NCBI RefSeq assembly: GCF_003172875.1
Contig: NZ_QGKM01000019.1
Coordinates: forward strand, 1 to 64,000
Direction of reading: 5' to 3'
Length of the DNA stretch: 64,000 nt
Source of the DNA: Leucothrix pacifica
GTDB lineage: Bacteria; Pseudomonadota; Gammaproteobacteria; Thiotrichales; Thiotrichaceae
A model generated the notes under the pieces. It searched no databases and was not told the DNA's origin. It saw nothing but the letters and a program-made list of their open reading frames with translations. Positions 15,913 through 24,731 of the stretch are shown here, in pieces. Position 1 is the first letter of the stretch, and every line of letters begins with the position of its first letter. The position numbers and the translations under genes were made by a program.

Positions 15913-17583
15913 TTAAGACGGAATCAAAAAGATATGATGAATCCCTTGAGTACGCGTCAGGTTAATCGTCGCTGTCACTGACTTACCACCAGAGTGCGCT
16001 TTCACCTGATACTGTCCGGCAGGAATGCGGAACAGCGAAGTCGTAGTGTCAGCAGAGGTATCCACCAACTTACCGCTCATATCCTGTATCAGGAAGTCAG
16101 CAGACAGTGGGCGTCGCGTAATTTTATCGGAGGCTGATAAACGCAGACTTCCCATGCCGGCAGTGCTAGGTGTTGGCGTCGGTGTAGGGCTTGGTGTCGA
16201 GGGAGACGAGCCAGCAGTCGGCACCAGGAATATATGGTGAATTCCCTGAGTTGCTGTCAGTGTTATCTCATTACTTACACTTTCACCACCCACTATTGCA
16301 CTCACCTGATAGCTGGCAGGCGGTAAACGGAATAACTGACTGGTGGTGCTGGTCGCGCTTTGAATCAACTTGCCGGATAAATCCTGAATCAGGAAGTCGG
16401 CTTTGATTGGACGACGGGTCTGCTTCTCAGACGCTGACAAACGCAGGCTTCCCTGTGCGCCAGTCACTGAAGGCGGCGGTGTTGACGGCGTCGTCGGTGT
16501 ACTTCCTGAACCGCCAGACGCTGCCGAAATCATAAAGATATGATGCAGCCCTTTGGCTCTGGTAAGCTCCAGTTCTTTAGTTTCCGTTTTACCAAGCGCT
16601 GTTGCACTTACCCGGTATTTGCCAACCGGAATAATAAATTGCTTAGTGGTCAGATTATTCGCTGAGTCAACCAGCTGGCCAGTGATTTTCTGAACCTTGA
16701 AGTTAGCTTTAAGCGGACGTCTGCTAGGTGACTCCGACGCAGACAGGCGTAAGCTACCGGTTTCAGTGGTAGGCGTTGTTGGTGGTGTGCTGCCACCGGT
16801 TCCGGAGCCACCAGAGCCACTTCCACCTGGCCCGCTTCCACCCGTGCCGGTACCGCCACCGCTGCCACCGTTGGATGGGGCGTCATTAAAGTCCTCAGCC
16901 ATTGCATCGAAGTAAGGCAATGCCTGCAAGCGTTGAGCCTTTACTTCTGTCACAAAGGTATCAAAAATTTTCTTTTTCGTCGTGCCGGGTGCAAGTTCAC
17001 TGGTGTGTAGAAACAGCGTCGAGGTTAAGCCCGCCGCATTTCTCTCGGTCGTATAGTCAAATGCACGCTGAACTGAATTTAATGGCATAACCGGCGTGTC
17101 TAAGCGGTTACCCGTACCCGGTGTCCAGCTACTGCCAATCCCTCTGGCGTACTTAATTCCCGGAAAGCTGATGCCCGGCATCGGGCCTGCACCACTGCCG
17201 TGGTAAGACAGCACCTGAGGCTTTTTCCCTGTCACCGTTTGAATGATGCCGCTGAGCACATTGAACACTCTTGTCTGGTCTGCCTGAGTATTACCTTTTG
17301 GTAAAGGATGCACTCCGAGTGTGACTAAATGCGGCGCGAGGTTATAGATTAAACGGGCGTTGTCACGATCAAACTCATAGTCATGACTCGGGCTGGTGGC
17401 CTGAAAGAAAACCACCACAGGAATACCATGATCCACCAAATATTTGACTACTTCATAGGTGCTGGAAATACTTTGACTTCCGGCATGAATATGGTCGAGT
17501 GTGAATACGACTTTGTCGAGCACCGGGGGATTCGCCGAATTTTGGTAGCGATCACTAACACTTGAGAGTCTGTAAGTTGGCAT
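15913..17583 (-). CDS. Polysaccharide-deacetylase-like protein with three C-terminal repeats
   Basis: About 556 residues from ATG 17581-17583, with GAGG six bases upstream. Residues about 20-225 look like a NodB-type deacetylase fold: VVFTLDHIHAG near the start, VVVFFQATSP, LGVHPLPKG, and LSYHGSGAGP. The second metal-ligand pattern is incomplete to my eye, so activity is uncertain. A Gly/Ser/Thr/Pro linker follows, then three copies of a 79-residue module (about 276-354, 378-456, 478-556), each starting GSLRLSAS and ending HHIF. Linkers between copies are Pro/Thr-rich. No signal peptide is visible, which is odd for such an architecture. Confidence 0.65.
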   Translation of the reverse strand: MPTYRLSSVSDRYQNSANPPVLDKVVFTLDHIHAGSQSISSTYEVVKYLVDHGIPVVVFFQATSPSHDYEFDRDNARLIYNLAPHLVTLGVHPLPKGNTQADQTRVFNVLSGIIQTVTGKKPQVLSYHGSGAGPMPGISFPGIKYARGIGSSWTPGTGNRLDTPVMPLNSVQRAFDYTTERNAAGLTSTLFLHTSELAPGTTKKKIFDTFVTEVKAQRLQALPYFDAMAEDFNDAPSNGGSGGGTGTGGSGPGGSGSGGSGTGGSTPPTTPTTETGSLRLSASESPSRRPLKANFKVQKITGQLVDSANNLTTKQFIIPVGKYRVSATALGKTETKELELTRAKGLHHIFMISAASGGSGSTPTTPSTPPPSVTGAQGSLRLSASEKQTRRPIKADFLIQDLSGKLIQSATSTTSQLFRLPPASYQVSAIVGGESVSNEITLTATQGIHHIFLVPTAGSSPSTPSPTPTPTPSTAGMGSLRLSASDKITRRPLSADFLIQDMSGKLVDTSADTTTSLFRIPAGQYQVKAHSGGKSVTATINLTRTQGIHHIFLIPS

Positions 17584-17825
17584 AAGTAACCTCAACAGCC
17601 TTTATTTTTACCAGCAAACTAAAATGGGTTTACTTTAATTTGCAGACACTGATTATGGTGAGCAATAGCCAAGGGGGATGCTATTGGCACGTTTAAGTGA
17701 GTATTGTGCCTTAATTTTAGTGAGGAATCGCGGTTTATGCTCGGTTAATACGATAGTTTTTTTTATTGAGTAGATAAGAGAGGGCGACAAAAGTGAGATG
17801 AAATGATGGCTCAGTTGAGGGGAAA

Positions 17826-17853
17826 AGCGCCTCTCATACAAAACAGAGGCGCT
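17826..17853 (-). terminator. Hairpin terminator after lipoprotein gene
   Basis: AGCGCCTCT/AGAGGCGCT with a 10-nt loop, followed on the minus strand by a short TTTT. It lies 10 bp beyond the lipoprotein stop codon. Confidence 0.6.
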
Positions 17854-17862
17854 GAATATTAC

Positions 17863-18546
17863 TTAGTAAGTCTTGTCTGTTTTGCCTGAATTGATATCGT
17901 GAGCGATTTGCATGACAACCTTATCCATAGCACTTTCGATGGCTACTTTCAGCTTGGAAGGGTTTGCAATAAGGTATTGCGTTGCGTTGATTTTCTTGTC
18001 GCCCAAATTCCCCATGTCAATGTTGGATATCGCAGAAAAGCCACGTTTATAGACAGCCGATTCTTTGGTTGGCTTAATCGCGGTAGTTGCCGATACTTTA
18101 ACCGACTGGTGGTTTGGCTGAATGGCGTAAGACGAGACAACGTTTAGCACATTGGTTGCACTCTCTTTTGGCTCAGTGGTTGCGTGAACGGTAATCGCAG
18201 GTGCAAAACTGTCTCCACGCATCGCTTTTAGCTTCTTAGCAAAGACTTCCCGTACATCGTAGTTTCCCATGGATGCCAGCACAGGGCCTAGTACTTTGGC
18301 ACGGTTGGCATTGACTGCCGCATCCACACCCGCACCAATTAAACTGCCAGCTAATCCGAATGCACCACCAGTGGTTGAGCCTCGGTTACTCGGTTCAAAG
18401 CCTAGCTTTTGTGATGAGCGTAAGTCTATAGCGGCGATTTTGTTTTGTTTAAGTGCTGCGCGATCCAGTGATGCAGGGTTGGATGAACAGCCCGCCGTGA
18501 ACAGCATGACGGCTGCAAGAAGATATGCGTGTATTTTATAGCCCAT
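17863..18546 (-). CDS. Putative lipoprotein, unknown function
   Basis: A 227-residue protein with a lipoprotein signal peptide: MGYKIHAYLLAAVMLFTAGC, with the lipidated Cys at residue 20 followed by SSNPAS, so outer-membrane sorting is likely. A Gly-rich segment (GSTTGGAFGLAGSLIGAGVDAAVN) could form a glycine-zipper membrane-inserting helix. I do not recognise the rest. A terminator follows directly, so it appears monocistronic. Confidence 0.7.
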   Translation of the reverse strand: MGYKIHAYLLAAVMLFTAGCSSNPASLDRAALKQNKIAAIDLRSSQKLGFEPSNRGSTTGGAFGLAGSLIGAGVDAAVNANRAKVLGPVLASMGNYDVREVFAKKLKAMRGDSFAPAITVHATTEPKESATNVLNVVSSYAIQPNHQSVKVSATTAIKPTKESAVYKRGFSAISNIDMGNLGDKKINATQYLIANPSKLKVAIESAMDKVVMQIAHDINSGKTDKTY

Positions 18547-18640
18547 AATAATATGTCCTCAATTGTTTGCAGTGTGTCGCAAGGTTAAGCGAAATGGTTC
18601 TGTTTTGGGCCATAAAAAATCAAGGAAAGCTGTGTGTAAA

Positions 18641-19582
18641 TCAGATCAATCCAAAGGCTCTAAGGAGGAATAAACCCAATGTAATTGCAACCACCGATGC
18701 CAACGAGGTACTGGCAATAATTGCAGCGGCCAGATAATGATTACCACCGACTGCCCTTAGCATGGGATAGCTCGCTCCAGCGGTTGGTGCGGCGCACATG
18801 AGGTAAAGCACACCTAACATTTCACCACGTAAACCAACCAGAATTCCCCCGAGTGTTATAAAGACAGGTACTGCAATTAGCTTGGCAAAGGTCGCCCAGT
18901 AAAGATTGGCAGAGACCCTGAAGTCACGCCAGCGAATGGCGGCACCACCGCATAAGAGCGCCAGCGGCATACTCATTGCACCCAGATAGCCCATGGTATC
19001 CAGTAATGGTTTTGGGATTTTTATATGCAATAAAGACAAAATGACTGCCAGTACAATCGCAACAATCAATGGGTTACGCACGATGCGATTTAGCGTTGAG
19101 GCAAAGGTCAGTTTATCAGTGTCTTTCAGGCCATGTTTCGTTAGCGTCATGAGTGACAACACGTTGAAGAGAATCGTTACAAAGGCCAGATAGATAGACA
19201 CGGTAGCGATTATCGAGTCACCGTAGGCATTCAAGCAAAAGGCGATACCAACGATCCCCATATTGCTGCGAAATGAGCCTTGTACAAATGCACCCCGGTC
19301 AGCTTTATCCAAGCGAGGCGCAATTAAATATTCGAGTATCAAATAGCTTAAAGTTGTCCCTATCAGGCCGCAGGCCACCAAGGTCAGAGGGATACTTTCA
19401 AAACTGACTTGCACTAATTTGACAAACAACATGCAGGGCAAGGTGACTTTGAATACCAGCTCAGAACCGATATCCGCAAACTCGTTATTGATGATGCCCG
19501 TACGTTTGAGGTAGATGCCGATACAAATCACCAAAAAGGTAGGAGCAGTGACTTCGAGCGCGAATAATAAGTTGGTTAGCAT
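18641..19582 (-). CDS. AEC-family (auxin efflux carrier-type) transporter
   Basis: About 313 residues from ATG 19580-19582; a TTG four codons upstream is not needed. There are ten hydrophobic segments in two halves. The first half has GIYLKRTGIIN and LVFKVTLPCMLF. The second has MPLALLCGGAAI and MCAAPTAGASYPMLRAVGG, the central-loop signature of bacterial AEC (malonate/carboxylate-type) permeases. The substrate is not predictable. A terminator separates it from the aldo/keto reductase upstream. Confidence 0.8.
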   Translation of the reverse strand: MLTNLLFALEVTAPTFLVICIGIYLKRTGIINNEFADIGSELVFKVTLPCMLFVKLVQVSFESIPLTLVACGLIGTTLSYLILEYLIAPRLDKADRGAFVQGSFRSNMGIVGIAFCLNAYGDSIIATVSIYLAFVTILFNVLSLMTLTKHGLKDTDKLTFASTLNRIVRNPLIVAIVLAVILSLLHIKIPKPLLDTMGYLGAMSMPLALLCGGAAIRWRDFRVSANLYWATFAKLIAVPVFITLGGILVGLRGEMLGVLYLMCAAPTAGASYPMLRAVGGNHYLAAAIIASTSLASVVAITLGLFLLRAFGLI

Positions 19583-19591
19583 GAGATGTCT

Positions 19592-19628
19592 CAAAAAAAA
19601 TGCCCGAAGCTAACATTGGCCACGGGCA
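19592..19628 (-). terminator. Rho-independent terminator after aldo/keto reductase
   Basis: TGCCCG (19601-19606) pairs with CGGGCA (19623-19628), followed on the minus strand by TTTTTTTTG. It ends the aldo/keto reductase transcript just before the AEC transporter. Confidence 0.75.
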
Positions 19629-19661
19629 GGTTTGGATGTACGGTGGAATAGCGATTAGCGC

Positions 19662-20678
19662 TTAGCGAACCGCCCAGATATTGATACCCATATCTTGTGC
19701 ATGCTTATCAATAGTGGTTAATTCAGCGTCACTAAATGATAACTGTTTTGTTGCTGCCAAACTATCCTCCAATTGCTTAACGCTACTGGCGCCGATCAGT
19801 GCTGAGGTAATGCGTTCATCACGTAATACCCAAGCGATAGCCATCTGCGCCAGCGTTTGTCCACGCTGTTGAGCGATGTCATTTAAGGCTCTGACATGTA
19901 CCAATTTATCGTCGCTGAGGAATTCATCAAGGAAGCTACCCGCCGTGACAGCACGTGATTTCTCAGGCACTCCATTGAGGTATTTATTGGTTAATAAGCC
20001 CTGAGCCAGTGGTGAAAAAGCGATGCAGCCTATGCCTTCTTCTTCCAGTACTTTGGTCAGTCCATCTTCAATCCAGCGGTTAAACATGGAGTAGGATGGT
20101 TGGTGGATCAGGCAAGGCGTACCAAGTTCTTTCAAAATGCGAGCGGCTTCTTTGGTTTGTTCCGGTGGATAGGATGAGATGCCAACATACAGCGCTTTAC
20201 CTGAGCGGACTGCGGTGTCTAATGCGCCCATGGTTTCTTCCAGTGGAGTGTGCGGGTCATAGCGATGTGAATAGAAAATATCGACGTAATCTAGTCCCAT
20301 TCTTTTCAGGCTTTGGTCGAGGCTAGCGAGTAGATATTTGCGGGAACCGCGCTCACCGTAAGGGCCAGGCCACATTCTGTAACCTGCTTTGCTGGAGATG
20401 ATTAGCTCATCACGGTAGGGCAGAAAGTCTTCTCTCATCAGACGGCCAAAGTTTTCCTCGGATGATCCCGGAGGTGGGCCGTAGTTATTGGCGAGGTCAA
20501 AGTGAGTGACACCAAGATCAAAGGCACGACGCAACATGGCGCGTTGGTTTTCCAGTGAGTCTACACCACCAAAGTTGTGCCAGAGGCCGAGTGAGATTAA
20601 GGGAAGTTGCAGGCCGCTATTTCCGGTATAACGGTATTGACCTTGTTCGTAACGGTCTTCAGCTGCTGAATAGGGCAT
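19662..20678 (-). CDS. Aldo/keto reductase, YghZ-like
   Basis: A 338-residue TIM-barrel reductase. The catalytic tetrad is visible: Asp in THFDLANNYGPPPGSSEENFG, Tyr in the same segment, Lys in IISSKAGYRMWPGPYG and His in FYSHRYDPHTP. The NADPH-binding end is LIGASSVKQLEDSL. The PGSSEENFG and GPYGERGSRKYL segments are characteristic of the YghZ/L-glyceraldehyde-3-phosphate reductase branch (also the Kv-beta-like group), which detoxifies small aldehydes such as methylglyoxal. It is monocistronic with its own terminator. Confidence 0.85.
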   Translation of the reverse strand: MPYSAAEDRYEQGQYRYTGNSGLQLPLISLGLWHNFGGVDSLENQRAMLRRAFDLGVTHFDLANNYGPPPGSSEENFGRLMREDFLPYRDELIISSKAGYRMWPGPYGERGSRKYLLASLDQSLKRMGLDYVDIFYSHRYDPHTPLEETMGALDTAVRSGKALYVGISSYPPEQTKEAARILKELGTPCLIHQPSYSMFNRWIEDGLTKVLEEEGIGCIAFSPLAQGLLTNKYLNGVPEKSRAVTAGSFLDEFLSDDKLVHVRALNDIAQQRGQTLAQMAIAWVLRDERITSALIGASSVKQLEDSLAATKQLSFSDAELTTIDKHAQDMGINIWAVR

Positions 20679-20865
20679 TGTGATCTCCTTTTTTTAGGGT
20701 GCTCTGATGGTGTCATTGGGCTGCAGGAGTGGCAAGTGGAGAACCGTGGTTAAATAGAATTATTTGGCCACTTGATATCGCCATCGGTGCATTGTTTCGT
20801 CATAGGTCTTGCGTGGCAGGAAATTTAGTTCTGGTTTATGATGGTTAAAACCAAAGGAAATAACC

Positions 20866-21432
20866 ATGCAAGCGATAAAGTCAGATATTGGTAGAGAAGA
20901 ATACCTTGAGTACGACCATGCTTCGGAATTGAAGCATGAGTTCTACAAGGGTGAAATATTCGCTATGTCTGGTGGTACGTTCAGCCATGCCAAAATAAGC
21001 TTGAATATTGCCACATCATTACAAAACCAACTTCGTGGCAAACCTTGTGAGCCAATGAATAGTGATATGCGAGTTCACACACCTTCTGGCCTTGATACTT
21101 ATCCCGATATTTCGGTGTTTTGTGGTGAGCCAGAATTAACGGATAAGGACAGAACCCTAAATAATCCCTCCGTTATCATCGAGGTACTATCTCCCTCGAC
21201 TAGAAACTATGATCGCGGTGATAAGTTCTGGCACTACCGCTCAATTACAAGCTTACAAGACTTTCTGTTAGTTGATTCTGAGTCTGTTTATATCGAGCAT
21301 TATAGCCGACAGAATAAGGATGAGTGGCTGTTACATGAATACCGCGAACCAGATGCGACGATCAGCCTAGGTTCGTTAGAGCTTGAGTTGTCAGTAGCTG
21401 AGCTTTATGAGGGTGTGAATATCAAGCAATAG
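20866..21432 (+). CDS. Uma2-family (DUF820) putative endonuclease
   Basis: A 188-residue protein with an AAAGGAA ribosome site. Conserved Uma2 landmarks are EYLEYDHASELKHEFYKGEIFAMSGG at the start, YPDISVFCG, and the PD-(D/E)xK-type VIIEVLSPSTRNYDRGDKF near residue 105. The fold is restriction-endonuclease-like; the biological role of these widespread accessory proteins is unknown. Confidence 0.85.
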   Translation: MQAIKSDIGREEYLEYDHASELKHEFYKGEIFAMSGGTFSHAKISLNIATSLQNQLRGKPCEPMNSDMRVHTPSGLDTYPDISVFCGEPELTDKDRTLNNPSVIIEVLSPSTRNYDRGDKFWHYRSITSLQDFLLVDSESVYIEHYSRQNKDEWLLHEYREPDATISLGSLELELSVAELYEGVNIKQ

Positions 21433-21445
21433 GTTTGATGGGGCA

Positions 21446-22297
21446 TTACAAAGCAGGCCCATACCAAACCGAAATATTCCCAAGCTGATCACTCACCCGC
21501 ACATGACGCCAGCCATTCGATGAAGCATTCAACACAATCACGGGAGTAATCACATCATCCCACTGAGTAATCAGCGACGCATCAGCAACTGGTGGAGCTT
21601 TTCCCAGCTCTTCGTTCTCAAGCCGGATATCCGTGAACTGATTAATTTTCTGCTGTGTCGTTTGAATTAACCAAACTTGGCAGGTGGCTTCAATGCACTT
21701 AACCGGCTCCTTTTCAGAAACCAATAACTCAATCGTTGCCGAGTTATTATCAACCTCCACACGCAGGCTTTCCTGAAGCACATCTGATGAACACTGCTCA
21801 ATTTGCTTATGCTGCTTTAGAAAAGCACACGCCAATCCTGAATCATGAAGACTCTCCACTTTATCAGCGAGCTTCCCTGTGATACTGCTAAACCGACCTC
21901 TGCGAAGGCCTCTTGTTGCGGCCTTGGCTTCGTCACTTTCTTTTGTTGCTTCTGGGGCAGGGTGCGGATCTGTACTGCTAAAGTATTCGGGGTCTGTGGT
22001 TTCGTACAAAGCAATTTGAGGTGGTTCGGGCGTAGATTCATCGAAATAGATATAGGCAGCCATCAGCCAGGCGATTACAAGCAAAAGCAAACCAGTGCTT
22101 GAGTCGCCTAATTCGCCGCGCTTTTTCAGATAGCGACGCCAGAGAACGTTTGCCAGAAAATAGGAAAGGACTAGAAATATCAGCACAGAAATGATGAGTG
22201 ATGCGGGCAACAGGAATGCTGCAGCGATAAGCAACACGTAGATGCCGAGCGGGATGTTAAGTCTCAGCTGGTGCCTGATTTTATTGACTAATGTCAT
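21446..22297 (-). CDS. Membrane-anchored protein of unknown function (paralogue A)
   Basis: A 283-residue protein with about three N-terminal membrane segments (residues about 15-105) and a soluble C-terminal domain. Shared with the upstream gene are LHDSGLACAFLK, a Cys-Ser-Ser motif, WLIQTTQQKI, ITQWDDVITPVIV and a final GNISVWYG strand, so the two are paralogues. The 5' end overlaps the upstream gene by 17 bp, so they are co-transcribed. Two conserved cysteines in each suggest a periplasmic disulfide. I do not recognise the family. Confidence 0.6.
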   Translation of the reverse strand: MTLVNKIRHQLRLNIPLGIYVLLIAAAFLLPASLIISVLIFLVLSYFLANVLWRRYLKKRGELGDSSTGLLLLVIAWLMAAYIYFDESTPEPPQIALYETTDPEYFSSTDPHPAPEATKESDEAKAATRGLRRGRFSSITGKLADKVESLHDSGLACAFLKQHKQIEQCSSDVLQESLRVEVDNNSATIELLVSEKEPVKCIEATCQVWLIQTTQQKINQFTDIRLENEELGKAPPVADASLITQWDDVITPVIVLNASSNGWRHVRVSDQLGNISVWYGPAL

Positions 22298-22877
22298 TGT
22301 CTGGCCACCTTATTTCACCGCCATCTATATCAGTCAACAGCAAATCTCTCCAGTCACCTGTTATGGTAAGCATGACCTTAACAGGAGGTATAATATTTTC
22401 CCATGACCCAATAATCACGGCATCAACCGGTGGCTTCTCACTGTCGCCAACCTGCTGCTCTTTTGCCTCCATGAACGTATCAATTTTCTGCTGTGTCGTT
22501 TGTATTAACCAAATATTGCAAGCGGAGGCGATGCACTCTTCGAGCGTTTTATCGGTCAACAATAACTCTTGAGTATCCTTGTGTTTATCAAGCCCATAGC
22601 GAATATTATCAGGTATGTTTGATGAGCAATCATACGTTGGTTTTTGCTGCTGCATAAAAGCACAGGCGTATGCGCTGTCATGGAGTGGATTGCCGAGCTG
22701 CGGGGGAGTGAGTCGGTTTATGTTGTTGAATCTGTGTGGCGGCGATATTTGATAAACGACTAGATCGGGCGGTTCAGGGAGCGCGATATAAGTCCCGAAA
22801 GTGAGAACGAATAAACCGAAGATATAGGAGCCGGGATACTGCTTTACGTGTTTTTTTATCCTGTGGAGTCGTTTCAT
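22281..22877 (-). CDS. Membrane-anchored protein of unknown function (paralogue B)
   Basis: A 198-residue protein from ATG 22875-22877 with AGAGGA just upstream. One N-terminal membrane segment (YIFGLFVLTFGTYIAL) is followed by a domain paralogous to that of the downstream gene: LHDSAYACAFMQ, DCSSN, IWLIQTTQQKID and IIGSWENIIPPVKV. It differs in lacking the extra membrane segments. Probably both are inner-membrane proteins with periplasmic domains; function unknown. Confidence 0.6.
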   Translation of the reverse strand: MKRLHRIKKHVKQYPGSYIFGLFVLTFGTYIALPEPPDLVVYQISPPHRFNNINRLTPPQLGNPLHDSAYACAFMQQQKPTYDCSSNIPDNIRYGLDKHKDTQELLLTDKTLEECIASACNIWLIQTTQQKIDTFMEAKEQQVGDSEKPPVDAVIIGSWENIIPPVKVMLTITGDWRDLLLTDIDGGEIRWPDNDISQ

Positions 22878-22990
22878 AGTTCCTCTTGAGGGCGGCGGCA
22901 ACTGATTTAATCAAAACGCTTCGCCTCCTGCTAATTCAGTCGTAGATGCGATAGAAGTTAGCGGTGTCGGAAGGCGCTTATTTGCTTAAA

Positions 22991-23522
22991 TCAGTTGCCT
23001 TGTTTGGTAAGTTTTATGAATGACTCTGCTTTCTTAACAAACTCTTCTGGTTTTAAAGCAATTCCACCATGACCCACATTTTTCATTGTTACACCAAAAC
23101 CGTTTGGCAAATACTTTGCTAGCGCATCTGATCCCATGGCGTAAAACGGTAGTGACAGCTCCCCACCACCCAATAATGCGGGAGTTTTCATCTTTGCTAT
23201 ACGCTCTCGTGTGAGAGGAGTAGCAGAGTGAGTTAGGTTAAAAAACGGCTTCACAATCGAGTGTTTCGATAAATTGGCAAAGATCCTCAATGTGTTCGTC
23301 CACGCTCATTATTATATTGTCTGCATTAGCAAGGTTCGGCTCAAAGTATCTTTGTGTGTATGCGATACATCGAAAGCTATCGGAAAAAAGATCAAATAAT
23401 TCAACCCAAGTTCTATAGTCTGACAGATGACCGTGGACGAAAATGATAGGTGCGCCTTCTCCCGTGTCCACATATTCGAGTTGGGTTCCATTTACGGAGG
23501 TGAGTGTCGGTTCTAAATTCAT
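22991..23522 (-). pseudogene. Alpha/beta hydrolase with internal deletion
   Basis: The N-terminal half (from about 23522 down to the TAA at 23238-23240) has the hydrolase start PIIFVHGHLSDYRTWVELF with the oxyanion-hole HG. The C-terminal half (to 22991) lies in another frame and has PLTRERIAKMKTPALL, LPFYAMGSDALA and the catalytic-His-like VGHGG. The two halves meet near 23235-23250. The whole middle, including the nucleophile elbow (GxSxG) that should follow ETLDCEAVF, is absent. So an internal deletion with frameshift has destroyed the enzyme. Confidence 0.75.
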
Positions 23523-23675
23523 AACCATTTCTTTGTATTGCAAACCAAACTAAGCTCCGGACAAAGTGAGGCAGTTGGTCTGGCCTCAGGTAGATGCTTA
23601 TTGCTAATACACTAATTATCCATCGTACCTGCTATGCTACGAAATCACTTTAATCATAAAATAACGGATGTGACA

Positions 23676-24509
23676 ATGAATGGATTCATAGCACGTGTAT
23701 CCGGGCCTGCTCTGGCAAGTATAGTGCTCCTGACCTCGGTAGGGACTGCTAATGCTGGTGGGCTGCGCCAGGAATTAATTAACTACTCCAATCCCAACTA
23801 CAGCGGCGAGTATACATTTCGCCACTGCAAGGCGATTACCAAACAACCTTTCGACCTCAAAGCGCCCAAACGCAAGGTGTTGATCATTGGTGATAGTCAG
23901 GCTTGTGATTTCTACAACGGCATTGTCGAAACAGGCAGTCTCAATAATTACCAAGTTAGCTTGCGCTACATCCCGTATAGTTGCTAGCCAACGTTTGATC
24001 ACAATGTGATCGCGCCCAAAGACCGGTCGCTTTGTGCTCAGGAAGCCCGTGTTGATAATCTGAGATTGGCGGCAGATCAGATAAAAAACGCTGATGTCAT
24101 CATTTTCGCTGCACGCTGGAAACCAAAAGCGGCTCAGGCCTTGCCGCATACTTTGAAGTATATGAAGCTGCGGGCAAACCAACGGGTGATTGTGTTGGGG
24201 AATAAAAACTTCGGCAAGATTAGCATCCGGAAATATTTACGCATGTCACCGGAAAAATTGCTGGAGCAAAACAACGATGTGCCTCGCCATATTCGTACCG
24301 TGAATGCGACCTTAAAAAACGGACTCACAGGTACACGGGCGCGCTTTATCGATCAGCAAAAAGTCTTGTGCAATGGTTCAGATAAGCAGTGTCAGGTGTT
24401 TACCAATAATCGTAAATTGATCTCTTATGACGGTTGGCATTTAACAGAGCCTGGGGCGCGCTATGCCGGTGCTTTGTTGTTCAGAAAGACGATACTGAGA
24501 GAGTTGTAA
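23676..24509 (+). pseudogene. SGNH-type secreted esterase/acyltransferase domain with in-frame amber stop
   Basis: The ATG at 23676 opens a Sec signal peptide (core ALASIVLLTSVGTANA). The catalytic Ser block is VLIIGDSQACDFYNG. After RYIPYSC a TAG (23985-23987) interrupts, yet the same frame continues for 173 sense codons and ends with DGWHLTEPGARYAG, the Asp-His block of SGNH enzymes. The two parts together make one complete SGNH domain like those fused to acyltransferase-3 proteins. A single CAG-to-TAG change would explain the stop. Without suppression, Ser and Asp/His are on separate polypeptides, so the gene is probably inactive. Confidence 0.75.
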
Positions 24510-24667
24510 TCAGTCAGATTCCAGTATAGCTGATTGATTTATCGTGCTTTTCCAATTCGTGGCTCACTGCGTCACGAATTGCGCCGGGTGGATGATCGTT
24601 TGCTTCAATTGCGCATCTGGTCTGCATTCTTTATCGATGATCTCTCAGCAAAGCTTGATTTTAATCA

Positions 24668-24693
24668 ATTGAATTGCTCAGATTTCCCCACAT
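24668..24693 (+). promoter_or_regulatory. Sigma32-type heat-shock promoter of clpB
   Basis: ATTGAA (24668-24673), a 12-nt spacer and CCCCACAT (24686-24693) closely match the sigma32 consensus (CTTGAA, then CCCCATNT). The predicted start near 24700 leaves a leader of about 30 nt. Confidence 0.7.
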
Positions 24694-24731
24694 AGTTAGG
24701 GTATATCAGAAATTTATTAGGGTACATCCTT

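Noticed and set aside
16140-16900. Repeats in the deacetylase-like gene as a CRISPR or noncoding array
   Set aside because: The repeats are in-frame protein modules of 79 residues with Pro/Thr linkers, not short direct repeats with unique spacers. No CRISPR array is seen anywhere in the window.
16650-16915. Pro/Val-rich open frames opposite or out of frame with the deacetylase-like linker
   Set aside because: They arise from the Gly/Ser/Thr/Pro repeat DNA read in other frames.
23985-23987. TAG read as pyrrolysine or another recoded residue
   Set aside because: No pyl genes or recoding structure are visible, and a simple CAG-to-TAG mutation explains the stop.
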